From the NCBI GenBank assembly GCA_013044165.1, contig JABEVB010000011.1, positions 1 through 42,271 on the forward strand: 42,271 bases of DNA, written 5' to 3'. The stretch comes from Phycisphaerales bacterium (lineage in GTDB: Bacteria; Planctomycetota; Phycisphaerae; WQYP01). The notes under the pieces were generated by a model. It ran no database searches, had not been told where the DNA came from, and was given only the letters and a program-made list of their open reading frames with translations. Made by a program: the position numbers and the translations under genes. Below are positions 18,129-26,398 of this stretch, in pieces; the first letter of the stretch is position 1, and each line of letters opens with the position of its first letter.

Positions 18129-20324
18129 ATGAAACGTACTGTTGTAATGAGTGTCATGCTGGTTACTGCCGCCGCGGCTGGGGTGCCGCGCCTTACTGCA
18201 TTGATTCAAACCCGTGCGGCCCTTCCAGTTGCGGCACACGCACAGGGAACTGATGTCGTACCTGCAGGACACAACAGCGTGGCGCTACGGCAAGTGGAAC
18301 TGTTTGCGGATGTGGTGGGCTTTTTTCAGTATGGGGGCTTGGTCCGGGGTAATAGTTCCTCAACGTTATATTTCCGGTCGGGGCAAATCAACGATGTGCT
18401 TAAGTCGCTGGTGTTTCAGGATGCCGGCGGCGGACAGGTGGGGCAGGCAGATTTTCCATCCAGCCAGCCGCTGAGTGTTACGCTGCGAAGTTTTTTAATT
18501 AACCTTGATGGATCGCCCGGCATGGCCGGTATTTTGGGTCAGTTGCGCGGGCATTCCATTACGCTTGCGATTGACCAAACGCCGGCCCGCACGCTTCACG
18601 GCCGCGTGGTGGATGTGGTGCAGCGGCCTGTATACGACCCTGCGGCCAAGCCCGGCGCAGCGCTGCATTTGTGCTGGTACGTCAATTTGTATTCAGTCGC
18701 GGGCGGCTTGCAAAGTGTGCGGCTAAGCAGGGTTGCAAGTTTGCACATCAGCAACGACAAATTGGCAGGCGCGCTCAAGCAGGCACTTGGGGCGCTTGCC
18801 GGGCGAACCAATGCCCACAAGCGTCCGCTGACGCTTATGTTTAAGGGCAATGGGACGCGGCCGGTACAATTTGCCTACCTGCTCGAGACCCCGCTGTGGC
18901 GCCTTTCTTACCGGCTCATTTTGCCCGCAAAGCCTGGCGTTAAGCCGCAGCTTGAAATGATGGCGATCATAGCCAACCAAACCGACATGAACTGGCGGCA
19001 CATCAGCCTGCATCTGATGGGTTCAAGGCCGCTGTCATATATTCAAGACCTGTATCGGCCGATTTATCAGTGGCGACCGGTCTTGCCGCTTGCGAGGGAT
19101 GTGTCGCTTTGGCCGCAGACGTATGGACGAGGGATGGCGGCAAGTTCGGGCAATGAGGCAGCGGCATTTGGTGGAGCCAAGCCAAGCTTTGCTCTGCCGG
19201 CAAGTCACGAATGGCGAGCTCGCCTTGCCCTGCTCATGCCAAACGCTGCGGCCAAGGCCCCGGCAGCGGCCTTGCAGTTTGCGCAACAAAACCAATCTGT
19301 TCTTCCGATGTTTAATCCGCTGCAGGGGCTTGAAGCCATGGCTCACAGCAGCAAAGCGCATCCGGCCTTTGATTATCGTGCGGATAATGTCTCGGTGGCG
19401 GCGCAGCAGTCGGCCATGATTCCAATTTTTATTACGCCCGTTACCGGGCATAAACTGGATTTATTTGACGCTACGCCGGGCGGCCTTCACCCGCTGCGCA
19501 GCGTGCGGCTGACCAACAACACCGGAAAATTTCTTATGGCCGGACCTATGACAGTGCTTCGCGGCGGCACGTATGCCGGGGATTCCATGGTAAGCGAGCT
19601 GGGCCAAAAGGCATCACAAATTGTGAGCTATGCGGTAGACCAGTCCGTTACAGTGCGGGCCGGCAACACGTGGTCGCATGGGGTGCTCCTGAGTGCCGGG
19701 CTTAACCACGGCTCATTGCTGTTAACGCATGCCGACGATGCGCACAGCGGCTATAGCGTGGTTAATCGCAGCGACCTGCCCCGACACCTGATAATTCGTG
19801 AAAATCGTTGGAGCGGCTGGCATGTCGCTGCACCGGTTAAGCGGGCCTCGCGCCGTGGCGATCAAGACCAATATACCATTGACGTGCCGGCTGGCAAGAC
19901 GGTCAAACTGGCCATATTGCGGCGTCGCGTCGCAACCGACCAGATAGCGTTGGTTGGCTACAGCCGCAGCAGCCTTAAGGCATTGCTCAAGCGACCCCAT
20001 TTGCCCGATACTATTATTCAAGCGATCAATCAGGCCATTGCTTTGCGGCGCACGCTGGCACATAAGCAGTCGCGCTTAAGCGAAACTCTGGCAACTGAAG
20101 CGCGTATTCAGGCCTACCAGGCCCATTTGCGCCGCAATTTGCAGGCACTGAATTTAGCAAACACAGTATACAACACCATGGCCCAGGCCCTGGCAAACCA
20201 GGAGACAAAACTCGAAGCCGAGCGCAAAATAGAATCCAAAAATCGTGGTGCGGTGCAAGCCGCGCAAGACGCGCTTGCCGCATTCTGGCAGTCAACAAAA
20301 GTGGGGCCGACGGCCGCACGGTAG
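18129..20324 (+). CDS. Exported DUF4139-type protein with C-terminal coiled coil
   Basis: A 731-residue protein with an N-terminal signal peptide (about 1-40). The middle matches the pattern of DUF4139 (also found in MuiA-like proteins): LWRLSYRLILP, then EMMAIIANQTDMNWRHISLHLMGSRPLSY, i.e. the W-x-YRL and N-x-T-x-x-(D/N)-W signatures. A later beta segment (TNNTGKFLMAGPMTVLRGGTYAGDS) fits the rest of the domain. The last ~110 residues are helical with Gln/Ala/Arg-rich heptads, probably coiled coil. Usual DUF4139 proteins have the coiled coil N-terminal (DUF4140), so the order here is different. Function is unknown; location periplasmic or surface. GGAG lies 9 bases before the ATG. Confidence 0.8.
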   Translation: MKRTVVMSVMLVTAAAAGVPRLTALIQTRAALPVAAHAQGTDVVPAGHNSVALRQVELFADVVGFFQYGGLVRGNSSSTLYFRSGQINDVLKSLVFQDAGGGQVGQADFPSSQPLSVTLRSFLINLDGSPGMAGILGQLRGHSITLAIDQTPARTLHGRVVDVVQRPVYDPAAKPGAALHLCWYVNLYSVAGGLQSVRLSRVASLHISNDKLAGALKQALGALAGRTNAHKRPLTLMFKGNGTRPVQFAYLLETPLWRLSYRLILPAKPGVKPQLEMMAIIANQTDMNWRHISLHLMGSRPLSYIQDLYRPIYQWRPVLPLARDVSLWPQTYGRGMAASSGNEAAAFGGAKPSFALPASHEWRARLALLMPNAAAKAPAAALQFAQQNQSVLPMFNPLQGLEAMAHSSKAHPAFDYRADNVSVAAQQSAMIPIFITPVTGHKLDLFDATPGGLHPLRSVRLTNNTGKFLMAGPMTVLRGGTYAGDSMVSELGQKASQIVSYAVDQSVTVRAGNTWSHGVLLSAGLNHGSLLLTHADDAHSGYSVVNRSDLPRHLIIRENRWSGWHVAAPVKRASRRGDQDQYTIDVPAGKTVKLAILRRRVATDQIALVGYSRSSLKALLKRPHLPDTIIQAINQAIALRRTLAHKQSRLSETLATEARIQAYQAHLRRNLQALNLANTVYNTMAQALANQETKLEAERKIESKNRGAVQAAQDALAAFWQSTKVGPTAAR

Positions 20325-20361
20325 AAACAGTAATCCGGTAATCCGCCCCGGCGTGTGCGAG

Positions 20362-21828
20362 CTACGAAAACGCGTCGGCGGATGAGACCGCCGCGGCCAC
20401 GGCTTCAAGCGCTACGTCATCCTCCGATTTGGCAACGCGCTTGCTCGGCAGTGGCGGCGGTTCATGGCCCGCGGCAACTTCAACGGCAACGGTGCGCAGG
20501 CCTGCCAGGATGTCGGTTGCCGAGCGATACTGAGGCGTTGAAACATCCGCAGGCCGCAGAATCTCTTCGGTCAGCCGTTTAATGTGGCGTGCTTCGAGCG
20601 TGCGGGGGTTGCAGCGCACCAAGCCCTTGAAATCAGGGTTGCCGTGGGGTTTGTTCATCTGTACGGCCATGTAGAATATGTCCACAGCTTTGTCCACCTT
20701 ATGATGGCCGTCGGAAAGCACACGCGAGGTAACCAGGCCGTTGTCCTTCATGTGGCCCAGCATACGTTGAATTTGGCTGGTGCGCATCATTTCTTCAAAG
20801 AGGGTTGAAAGCAGTGAGTTGTCGGCGAAGGTTTCGCCGGCGCGCACCGCCGAGCCAAAGTCAATAAAGCCAACGCCTTTGTCGGTAATGACAAAGTTGT
20901 CGAGACGCAGGTCCAGGTGAATCACGCCGATTTTATCGTGCATGACGGAGAGCAACTCGGCCGTTTGAAGGGCAAATTCAAGCTGTGAGATTCCCTTGCC
21001 GCCGTTACGCATCCAGTTCATGTAGAGCGTACGGACGAAGCCTTTGCTGTCGCATTCCACGCCCAAGCATTTCGGCACGCGGTTGGCGTACTCCTCAGGC
21101 AGGTGCTGCTGAAGAATTTTGAGCATAGCGGCTTCACGGGTTAAAAACACCGGGAATATTTTTTCGGTGAATTTTTGCGCTCTGCGCCGAATGTCGTCCA
21201 TCGCCGCATCCGGAAATTTTTCGCGAAGTCGAGCCATTACGCGGTCGAGCGTGGGCACCTTCTTGACGACAACCCATTGGCCGCCCTGACGTGTAAGCTG
21301 TACATGGTACGTAAAGCGATCGGACGATTGCCCCGGTCTAATAAGGTCTATCTTACGGGCCGCGAAGTAAAATGTTTTTTTCCCGATGGGCAGGGGCAGC
21401 CCCATAAGGCCGCCGCGGAGCATCTGAACGTCCATATCAAGCACAAAGCCATCCCAGCGCCGATAGCGCTGTGCCAGGGCTCGCACGGCCGGCTCATCGT
21501 GGGAGGCGAAAAAGACGCGTCCACCCCAGCGCAGGTTAGCAAAGACATCTTCGGGGGCAACAGTTGCCTCGGTCGGCAAAAAGAGCGAATAAACCAAGCC
21601 CCGTTCTTCCCCATCACGGGCATCGGGCAGAGCGTAATTAAATTCCGGGTCTTTGGCTGTGCAGCGTTTGTGCACTTTCTGCACCGCATCGGAATGCTGG
21701 GCAAAGGTTAACGCTTTTTGCAACGCATCGGAAGTTGTTGTCGGCGGCATGGCACACTCTTCTGCAAAGAGGACATCAAATGCTGCCCGCTCGGCCGACA
21801 AGTCTTCGCTGGCGATTTCATCGCTCAT
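20362..21828 (-). CDS. Protein kinase-fold protein with a novel N-terminal region
   Basis: 488 residues from ATG 21828 (an upstream ATG at 21894 adds 22 residues). GGAAGG lies 12 bases before the shorter start and nothing precedes the longer one. The kinase core is readable: VVVKK at 186-190 (ATP-binding lysine), E232 (helix C), HLDLRLDN at 304-311 (catalytic D306, N311) and FIDFG with DFG at 323-325. It therefore has all residues for phosphotransfer, in a compact form like RIO, aminoglycoside or LPS kinases. The first ~180 residues, with LRWGGRVFFAS and RWDGFVLDMDVQMLRGG, match nothing I know. Substrate unknown. It is convergent with the DUF4139 gene at 37 bases. Confidence 0.75.
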   Translation of the reverse strand: MSDEIASEDLSAERAAFDVLFAEECAMPPTTTSDALQKALTFAQHSDAVQKVHKRCTAKDPEFNYALPDARDGEERGLVYSLFLPTEATVAPEDVFANLRWGGRVFFASHDEPAVRALAQRYRRWDGFVLDMDVQMLRGGLMGLPLPIGKKTFYFAARKIDLIRPGQSSDRFTYHVQLTRQGGQWVVVKKVPTLDRVMARLREKFPDAAMDDIRRRAQKFTEKIFPVFLTREAAMLKILQQHLPEEYANRVPKCLGVECDSKGFVRTLYMNWMRNGGKGISQLEFALQTAELLSVMHDKIGVIHLDLRLDNFVITDKGVGFIDFGSAVRAGETFADNSLLSTLFEEMMRTSQIQRMLGHMKDNGLVTSRVLSDGHHKVDKAVDIFYMAVQMNKPHGNPDFKGLVRCNPRTLEARHIKRLTEEILRPADVSTPQYRSATDILAGLRTVAVEVAAGHEPPPLPSKRVAKSEDDVALEAVAAAVSSADAFS

Positions 21829-22236
21829 GTCGTATCGCGACCTTCCATGTCTATGCGGGCTGGCGCCTTCCCCAATGGCTTCCCATAAATCCATCGGAGC
21901 AATGCGTGGCCGCGCATGAGGTTTTTCCGGCTGAACCGAGCCGGAACAGGGTGGCCCATAGGCCGACCATCCTTAGACGGATTATCGCCTATGGTTATCT
22001 GACCTCCAAGCAAAATAGTGCGGCATTTCTGGAGTCCTGTGCGTCTTGGAGTTGAGCTGCAGTCGCAATGTCTTTGACCATGCCTCCAAGCCGACTTATG
22101 GGACTTGGCTGCCAGCCGGTGCAATAAGCATGCACTTTTCACAACAGTTGCCGCGGCATAAGAAAAAGTGAATGGCGCTTTGCCGGCCCTTACGGTCAAC
22201 ATGAAGCTGTTGTTTCGACGAGGCGAAAAAACACGG
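21829..22236. other. Intergenic region (408 bases)
   Basis: It lies between the kinase-like gene and the lipoprotein gene, both leftward. It must hold the kinase gene's promoter and the lipoprotein transcript's end. A small GGCC-CATA-GGCC hairpin is at about 21953-21964. No gene, tRNA or clear terminator was found. Confidence 0.35.
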
Positions 22237-23064
22237 TTACTGTACGGGCACAACCACCAACACGCTCTCTTTTGGGGGCACCTTGTCAGTCTCGCACAAA
22301 AACTGTACGCCTATGGAGAAGGGCGCTTTTTCAGGTGTTACTGGCGCAATAACTAAAAAATGGCCCGGTGGAATGGGGGTGGAAATCTGCAGGTTTGAGA
22401 ACACATGTCGCACAGGTTGCACTCCGCCCACAATGCCCACCGCGCCGCCGGGCCGAACAAAATGTACCGCGCCGGAGTCCACGGCCGGCTCCAGTTGTAC
22501 AATTGTGTTGCCTGTGCTTTTTTGATAGTGCATGGCAAGGAGCATTACGTTGTCGCATCCGCGGTAGCTGCGCACATGCGGGGTACCATCCGCGCCGTGA
22601 TACACCACAAGTTCACGTCGAATGGCGGCATGGGTAAGAATGGTAATCGCGGCCACGCCGTTAATCTGACAGAACTCCGGTTTGGTGCTCGCCCCGGGAA
22701 CATCTATCAGTTTGCGGATGTTGGGCCACACATTTACTTTGGCTACGCCTGCCCGCAGGCCATTGAGTCGTAGCAGCTTCGATGATTTTGCACCGGCTTT
22801 ATCCCGCGTGAGGTAGGTCCATACCTTGGGTTGATTGGTAAACGTTCCGGCAGGCAACACCATCTGATAAACCCAGGCCATGGCCGGTGGTCGTGTTGGT
22901 GGCGCGATGGTTGGGTTTGGCGGCACGGGCGGCGTTGGAATCAGGTTGCCTGATGGTGATGAGCCTAGGGGTGGCGGCACTGCGGGCCTGGATGAACAAC
23001 CGGCCAGCATCAAGGCAAGCCCAATTACCGCAGCTTTGCTTACGGCTCTGGCCGGAACTTTCAT
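22237..23064 (-). CDS. Lipoprotein of unknown function
   Basis: From ATG 23064 this is 275 residues with a textbook lipoprotein signal: KVPARAVSKA, a hydrophobic run and LMLAGC, with the lipidated cysteine at 23. ATG 23091 gives a 9-residue longer signal; neither start has a ribosome-binding site, so the choice is on signal length. A proline-rich linker (about 27-60) follows, then a single globular beta-rich domain with no recognised motif. It is probably attached to the outer or inner membrane and exposed to the periplasm. A conserved-looking GAVHFVRPGGAVGIVGGV stretch is near residue 210. Neighbours give no clue to the role. Confidence 0.75.
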   Translation of the reverse strand: MKVPARAVSKAAVIGLALMLAGCSSRPAVPPPLGSSPSGNLIPTPPVPPNPTIAPPTRPPAMAWVYQMVLPAGTFTNQPKVWTYLTRDKAGAKSSKLLRLNGLRAGVAKVNVWPNIRKLIDVPGASTKPEFCQINGVAAITILTHAAIRRELVVYHGADGTPHVRSYRGCDNVMLLAMHYQKSTGNTIVQLEPAVDSGAVHFVRPGGAVGIVGGVQPVRHVFSNLQISTPIPPGHFLVIAPVTPEKAPFSIGVQFLCETDKVPPKESVLVVVPVQ

Positions 23065-23277
23065 ATAACGTATGGTGCAAACAACCTTCATGGCGGGCCA
23101 TCATACGGTATGCCGTGGCGAGTTGTCATGGCGATGATGAAAATGGATAAGCCGTCATTTACCGAGAGTCAAAACGTCGCGCCAAAGGATGAGGCGACGG
23201 AGGCGATGCCAATCAACACTGCCCATAGCCAGCCCAGAGAGCTTTGCCTTGGGTGCATGAACGCTACAGTCGTGTAC

Positions 23278-23466
23278 TTAACTTTGTGCCAAACGATGGG
23301 CTAGCTTTCGCTGCGCCAAAAACTGCGGCAGACACGCGATTGGGTGCGTGGTGCGAACGCGTTCAAGGTATGCTTTGAGGTCTTCTTCCTTAAAACGTTC
23401 GAGAAATTCCATAGCGGCGGTGCGGTTGAACTTAAGAATGTTGTCAATAATCTCGCGTTTGCTCAT
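23278..23466 (-). CDS. Small helical protein (62 aa) of unknown function
   Basis: From ATG 23466, preceded by GGAAAGGA, a strong ribosome-binding site; the frame extends to 23496 without one. The sequence KREIIDNILKFNRTAAMEFL then RFKEEDLKAYLERV is rich in charged residues with helical spacing, and contains two helices that could pair. There is no signal peptide. It is a good candidate for a real small cytosolic protein, perhaps an adaptor or regulator, but I do not recognise a family. It lies alone between the lipoprotein and outer-membrane protein genes. Confidence 0.65.
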   Translation of the reverse strand: MSKREIIDNILKFNRTAAMEFLERFKEEDLKAYLERVRTTHPIACLPQFLAQRKLAHRLAQS

Positions 23467-23707
23467 GCTTCGGCATCCTTTCCGAAAGAACCACAATATG
23501 TTGACACGTCGGCCGGCTCCTGCCCGTTGGGTTGTGGTGGCCGACGATACCGTTGCACCGTTTAACTGTGCCTGATGGGCCGCGATCGCATGCGGTTCAT
23601 CCGATTCAAAATATTCGGTTAAGAGTGGCTGATTTCTTCAATATTATTAGGCGAAATGGATAAAAGAGCATTTATAGGACGCCGTCAACTTTTATCGCTG
23701 CCATACC

Positions 23708-24730
23708 TTAAAAGTTAACCGCCATCCCAAATGAAACGAAGGGTTGGTTGGTGATAGAAGCGAACGATCTCGCATCGCGTGCGTCAAACCCCTGTGCAAA
23801 CTCCTGGTTAAATACATAGCCGCCGCTGATGTTGCCCTTTAGATGTCGCAGCAGGCTGAACTCCACCCCCGCGGCCAGACTGTCGTACGAAATAAATAAC
23901 CGATCGCTCGTGGGGTATGAATCCACCCGGAAAGCGCCTGTACGTGTCTCAAAGTCGGTAAAGAGCGAGATGGGCTTGATGATTTGGTAAGCAAGCTCGG
24001 CCCGGCCGTCAAAAGGCACCTCATACTTGAGGCTAAGCGTCGTGCGCGGCAAAAAAGTCCATTTGAGGCTGGTTTCGGGCAGGCCGATGGTGTAAGAAAG
24101 TATCTTGCCGCGATGTTGGAATGCAAAGCCGGGCAGCGGGACATCGGGCATGAACTGGCTGTTTCCGTTGTAGCCCAAATAAAACGCAAGCGTGTCGTGC
24201 TGGTTGAGCCGGGTATAGGTAAACAGCGATGCGATGCCATAGATGGCGTGGGCGTCGTTAAAGGGTGTGCTGCCAGCATAGCCCGCGCCAATGCTGAAGC
24301 CAACGTTCCACTTGCCAATTTTGGCCAGCCCTAAATCAAGCCTCAGCGACTCGGCGCTAAGTTGCCGCGGAAGCAGCGGGCTGGTGGTTCCCAAATTTAT
24401 GTAATCAAGCGAATAGCTTGCATCTTCGCTGTCGCGTGATGTTGGCTGAAAGTTGACTGTCCCCTGCGAATGCATCCACGAAAGCTGCGCCGGCGAATTG
24501 TCATTGCGTACGGTGCCTTTTGATTCCAGCACGTAGGAATTATTGATGTCCAGCAAGTCCCAATACGATCCGGCGGGTGATGCCGCCGGCACATCTTGCG
24601 GTGCCACTGGCGCCATGGCCGCCGGAGCGGTGGTCGTTTGGGCACTGCCGCGGAGCGGGCCGCATAAGATTGCCGCCGCAGCGCAAGTGGCCATCAACAG
24701 GTAGCGAGTGGAAACGCATGGGCGAATCAT
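23708..24730 (-). CDS. Probable outer-membrane beta-barrel protein
   Basis: A 340-residue protein. A signal peptide (hydrophobic core LLMATCAAAAILCGPL, cleavage near GSAQ) is followed by a Thr/Ala/Pro linker. The rest has alternating polar and hydrophobic strands separated by short turns (e.g. KWNVGFSIGAGYAG, LAFYLGYNGNSQFMP, SLFTDFETRTGAF), and the chain ends in FVSFGMAVNF, a terminal aromatic as in proteins inserted by the BAM complex. GGAG lies 8 bases before the ATG. Strand count by eye suggests 10-14. The cargo or ligand is unknown; DUF-type porin-like barrels in Planctomycetota and Bacteroidota look similar. Confidence 0.75.
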   Translation of the reverse strand: MIRPCVSTRYLLMATCAAAAILCGPLRGSAQTTTAPAAMAPVAPQDVPAASPAGSYWDLLDINNSYVLESKGTVRNDNSPAQLSWMHSQGTVNFQPTSRDSEDASYSLDYINLGTTSPLLPRQLSAESLRLDLGLAKIGKWNVGFSIGAGYAGSTPFNDAHAIYGIASLFTYTRLNQHDTLAFYLGYNGNSQFMPDVPLPGFAFQHRGKILSYTIGLPETSLKWTFLPRTTLSLKYEVPFDGRAELAYQIIKPISLFTDFETRTGAFRVDSYPTSDRLFISYDSLAAGVEFSLLRHLKGNISGGYVFNQEFAQGFDARDARSFASITNQPFVSFGMAVNF

Positions 24731-24941
24731 TGATTGTTCTCCAAATTTGTTGCCGCGCGGCTATGTCACTTCAACCCACATGCCGCCGACAAGGCCGCTG
24801 ATGGTAGTGTCGCGCATCGCCAATCGCAAATGCTCCTGGGCTATGTATTTCAAGGCTTGCGTCTCAAGGGTGGCTTCAGTTGTATCGCTGCATCCTTAAG
24901 CACATATCGCTGAGAGGATTGCGGGCGGGCTTGCGGTGGGA

Positions 24942-26030
24942 TTATGCAGCGGTTGGGGCTGGCTCGGCGGTTCGGTTTTCGGACATCGCCATCGTCGAGG
25001 GCCAAGCCGGCGATTCAATCGGCTCGGCACATCGGCCTGCGTCATACTCCGCCCGCCACGCCAGAAAAGCGTCAATCACCCGATCAAAATCTTCCCGCGA
25101 GTTGATAACGCGCATGGCGTCGCGCAACTGTCGGCATGGGTTAAGATGCTTGGCGTACCAGCTTATTCGCTTACGAAATTCACATACGGCCACGCGCTCG
25201 TTACGGTATTTGATAAGGTTATAAAAGTGATCGCGCATCATTTGGCATTTCTCCTCAACGCTTGGTGGCGATGGGATCACGCCGGTGGCCAGGTAGCTGT
25301 GGGTATCGCGAAAAATCCAAGGTGCGCTCAGCGCCGCCCGGCCAATCATAACGCCGGCGCAGCCGGTTCGGGCGATCATTTCCCTGGCGTCTTGGGGCGA
25401 TTTGATGTCCCCGTTGCCAATAACGGGTATCCGCCGAACTGCCCGTACGACAGCGGCTATGCCATCGTGCCGCACCGTGCCTTGAAATCGCATTTCGGTG
25501 GTGCGGCCATGCACCGTAACCGCGGCAATGCCGATGTCTTCAAGGCGACGGGCAAGCTCCGGCGCGACAATGCGGTTATCGTCCCAACCCAGGCGCATCT
25601 TGGCCGTTACCGGCACGTGCCGCACGGCGCGAACAATTTGCTCTGTTAGGCGCAGCGTGCGATTAATATCGCAAAGCAGAGCCGAGCCGCCATCGCGTTT
25701 GGTGATTTTATCCACCGGGCATCCCATGTTGATGTCTACAATGGCGGCGCCATGGTCTTCGGCCCAGCGGGCGGCTTCGCACAGCCGTGAGGCGTCTGAG
25801 CCATAAAGCTGCATGGCCAGAGGCGAATCGTTCTCGCAGGTAGCGGCAAGTTCCATGGATCGCTTGTTTTCGCGGAGCACGCCTTCCGGGCAAAGCAGGT
25901 CCGTGCAGGCCAAGGCGACGCCGCCGCAGGCCCTTGCCACGAGCCGAAATGACAAGTCGCAGTAGCCCGCAATCGGCGAGAGCAAAAGGTTGCCGGCAAG
26001 TTTTACGGATCCAATATTCATAACCACCAT
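24942..26030 (-). CDS. dus: tRNA-dihydrouridine synthase (DusB-like)
   Basis: FMN-dependent enzyme that reduces uridines in tRNA. 362 residues from ATG 26030; ATG 26021 is equally possible and a frame to 26087 exists, none with a clear ribosome-binding site. Motifs in order: SPIAGYCDLSFRL (FMN barrel start), QLYGSD, DINMGCPVDKITKRDGGSALL with the catalytic cysteine at residue 104, VTAKMRLGWDD, VTVHGRTTEMRF, VIGNGDI and GVMIGRAALSAPW (phosphate-binding end of the barrel). FRKRISWY near the C-terminus matches the helical RNA-binding domain. RDGG in place of the usual KxxAGS is a small variation. The subfamily (A, B or C) is uncertain; DusB fits best. Confidence 0.93.
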   Translation of the reverse strand: MVVMNIGSVKLAGNLLLSPIAGYCDLSFRLVARACGGVALACTDLLCPEGVLRENKRSMELAATCENDSPLAMQLYGSDASRLCEAARWAEDHGAAIVDINMGCPVDKITKRDGGSALLCDINRTLRLTEQIVRAVRHVPVTAKMRLGWDDNRIVAPELARRLEDIGIAAVTVHGRTTEMRFQGTVRHDGIAAVVRAVRRIPVIGNGDIKSPQDAREMIARTGCAGVMIGRAALSAPWIFRDTHSYLATGVIPSPPSVEEKCQMMRDHFYNLIKYRNERVAVCEFRKRISWYAKHLNPCRQLRDAMRVINSREDFDRVIDAFLAWRAEYDAGRCAEPIESPAWPSTMAMSENRTAEPAPTAA

Positions 26031-26398
26031 GCATATGCGGCAAATACGCAGTAACGCTGCACGTTCGCGGCCCTGACCGAGCGCCACAAGCGTGGATTAT
26101 TCTACCTGCTTTTTGGGCTTGGGCGAAGCGGTACGCGACGGGGATGAGAATAGGTGAGTCCAGCTGGTAAGTCCTGCCCAAACGATTCTTCATCGCACCG
26201 AGACTTCATCGTTCAAGGCTCGACAGGTGATGGATTGCCGCGTGGTTGTGATTGTGCGTATTCGCCACACCCACAAGCCCAGGACGGATTCTTGGTCGCG
26301 GGCCGGGCTCGAGACGCAAGCCGCGAAAAGGGGTGACTGATAATCGAGTGAGCGAGGCCACAGTGGCTGATGTGAGGGCAACCGGAAAAGCTGCCTGG
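26031..26398. other. Intergenic region (368 bases) between dus and the SIR2 gene
   Basis: Both flanking genes run leftward, so this holds the end of the SIR2 transcript and the dus promoter. I found no gene, no clear terminator and no direct repeats that would mark insertion of the SIR2 gene. Confidence 0.35.
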
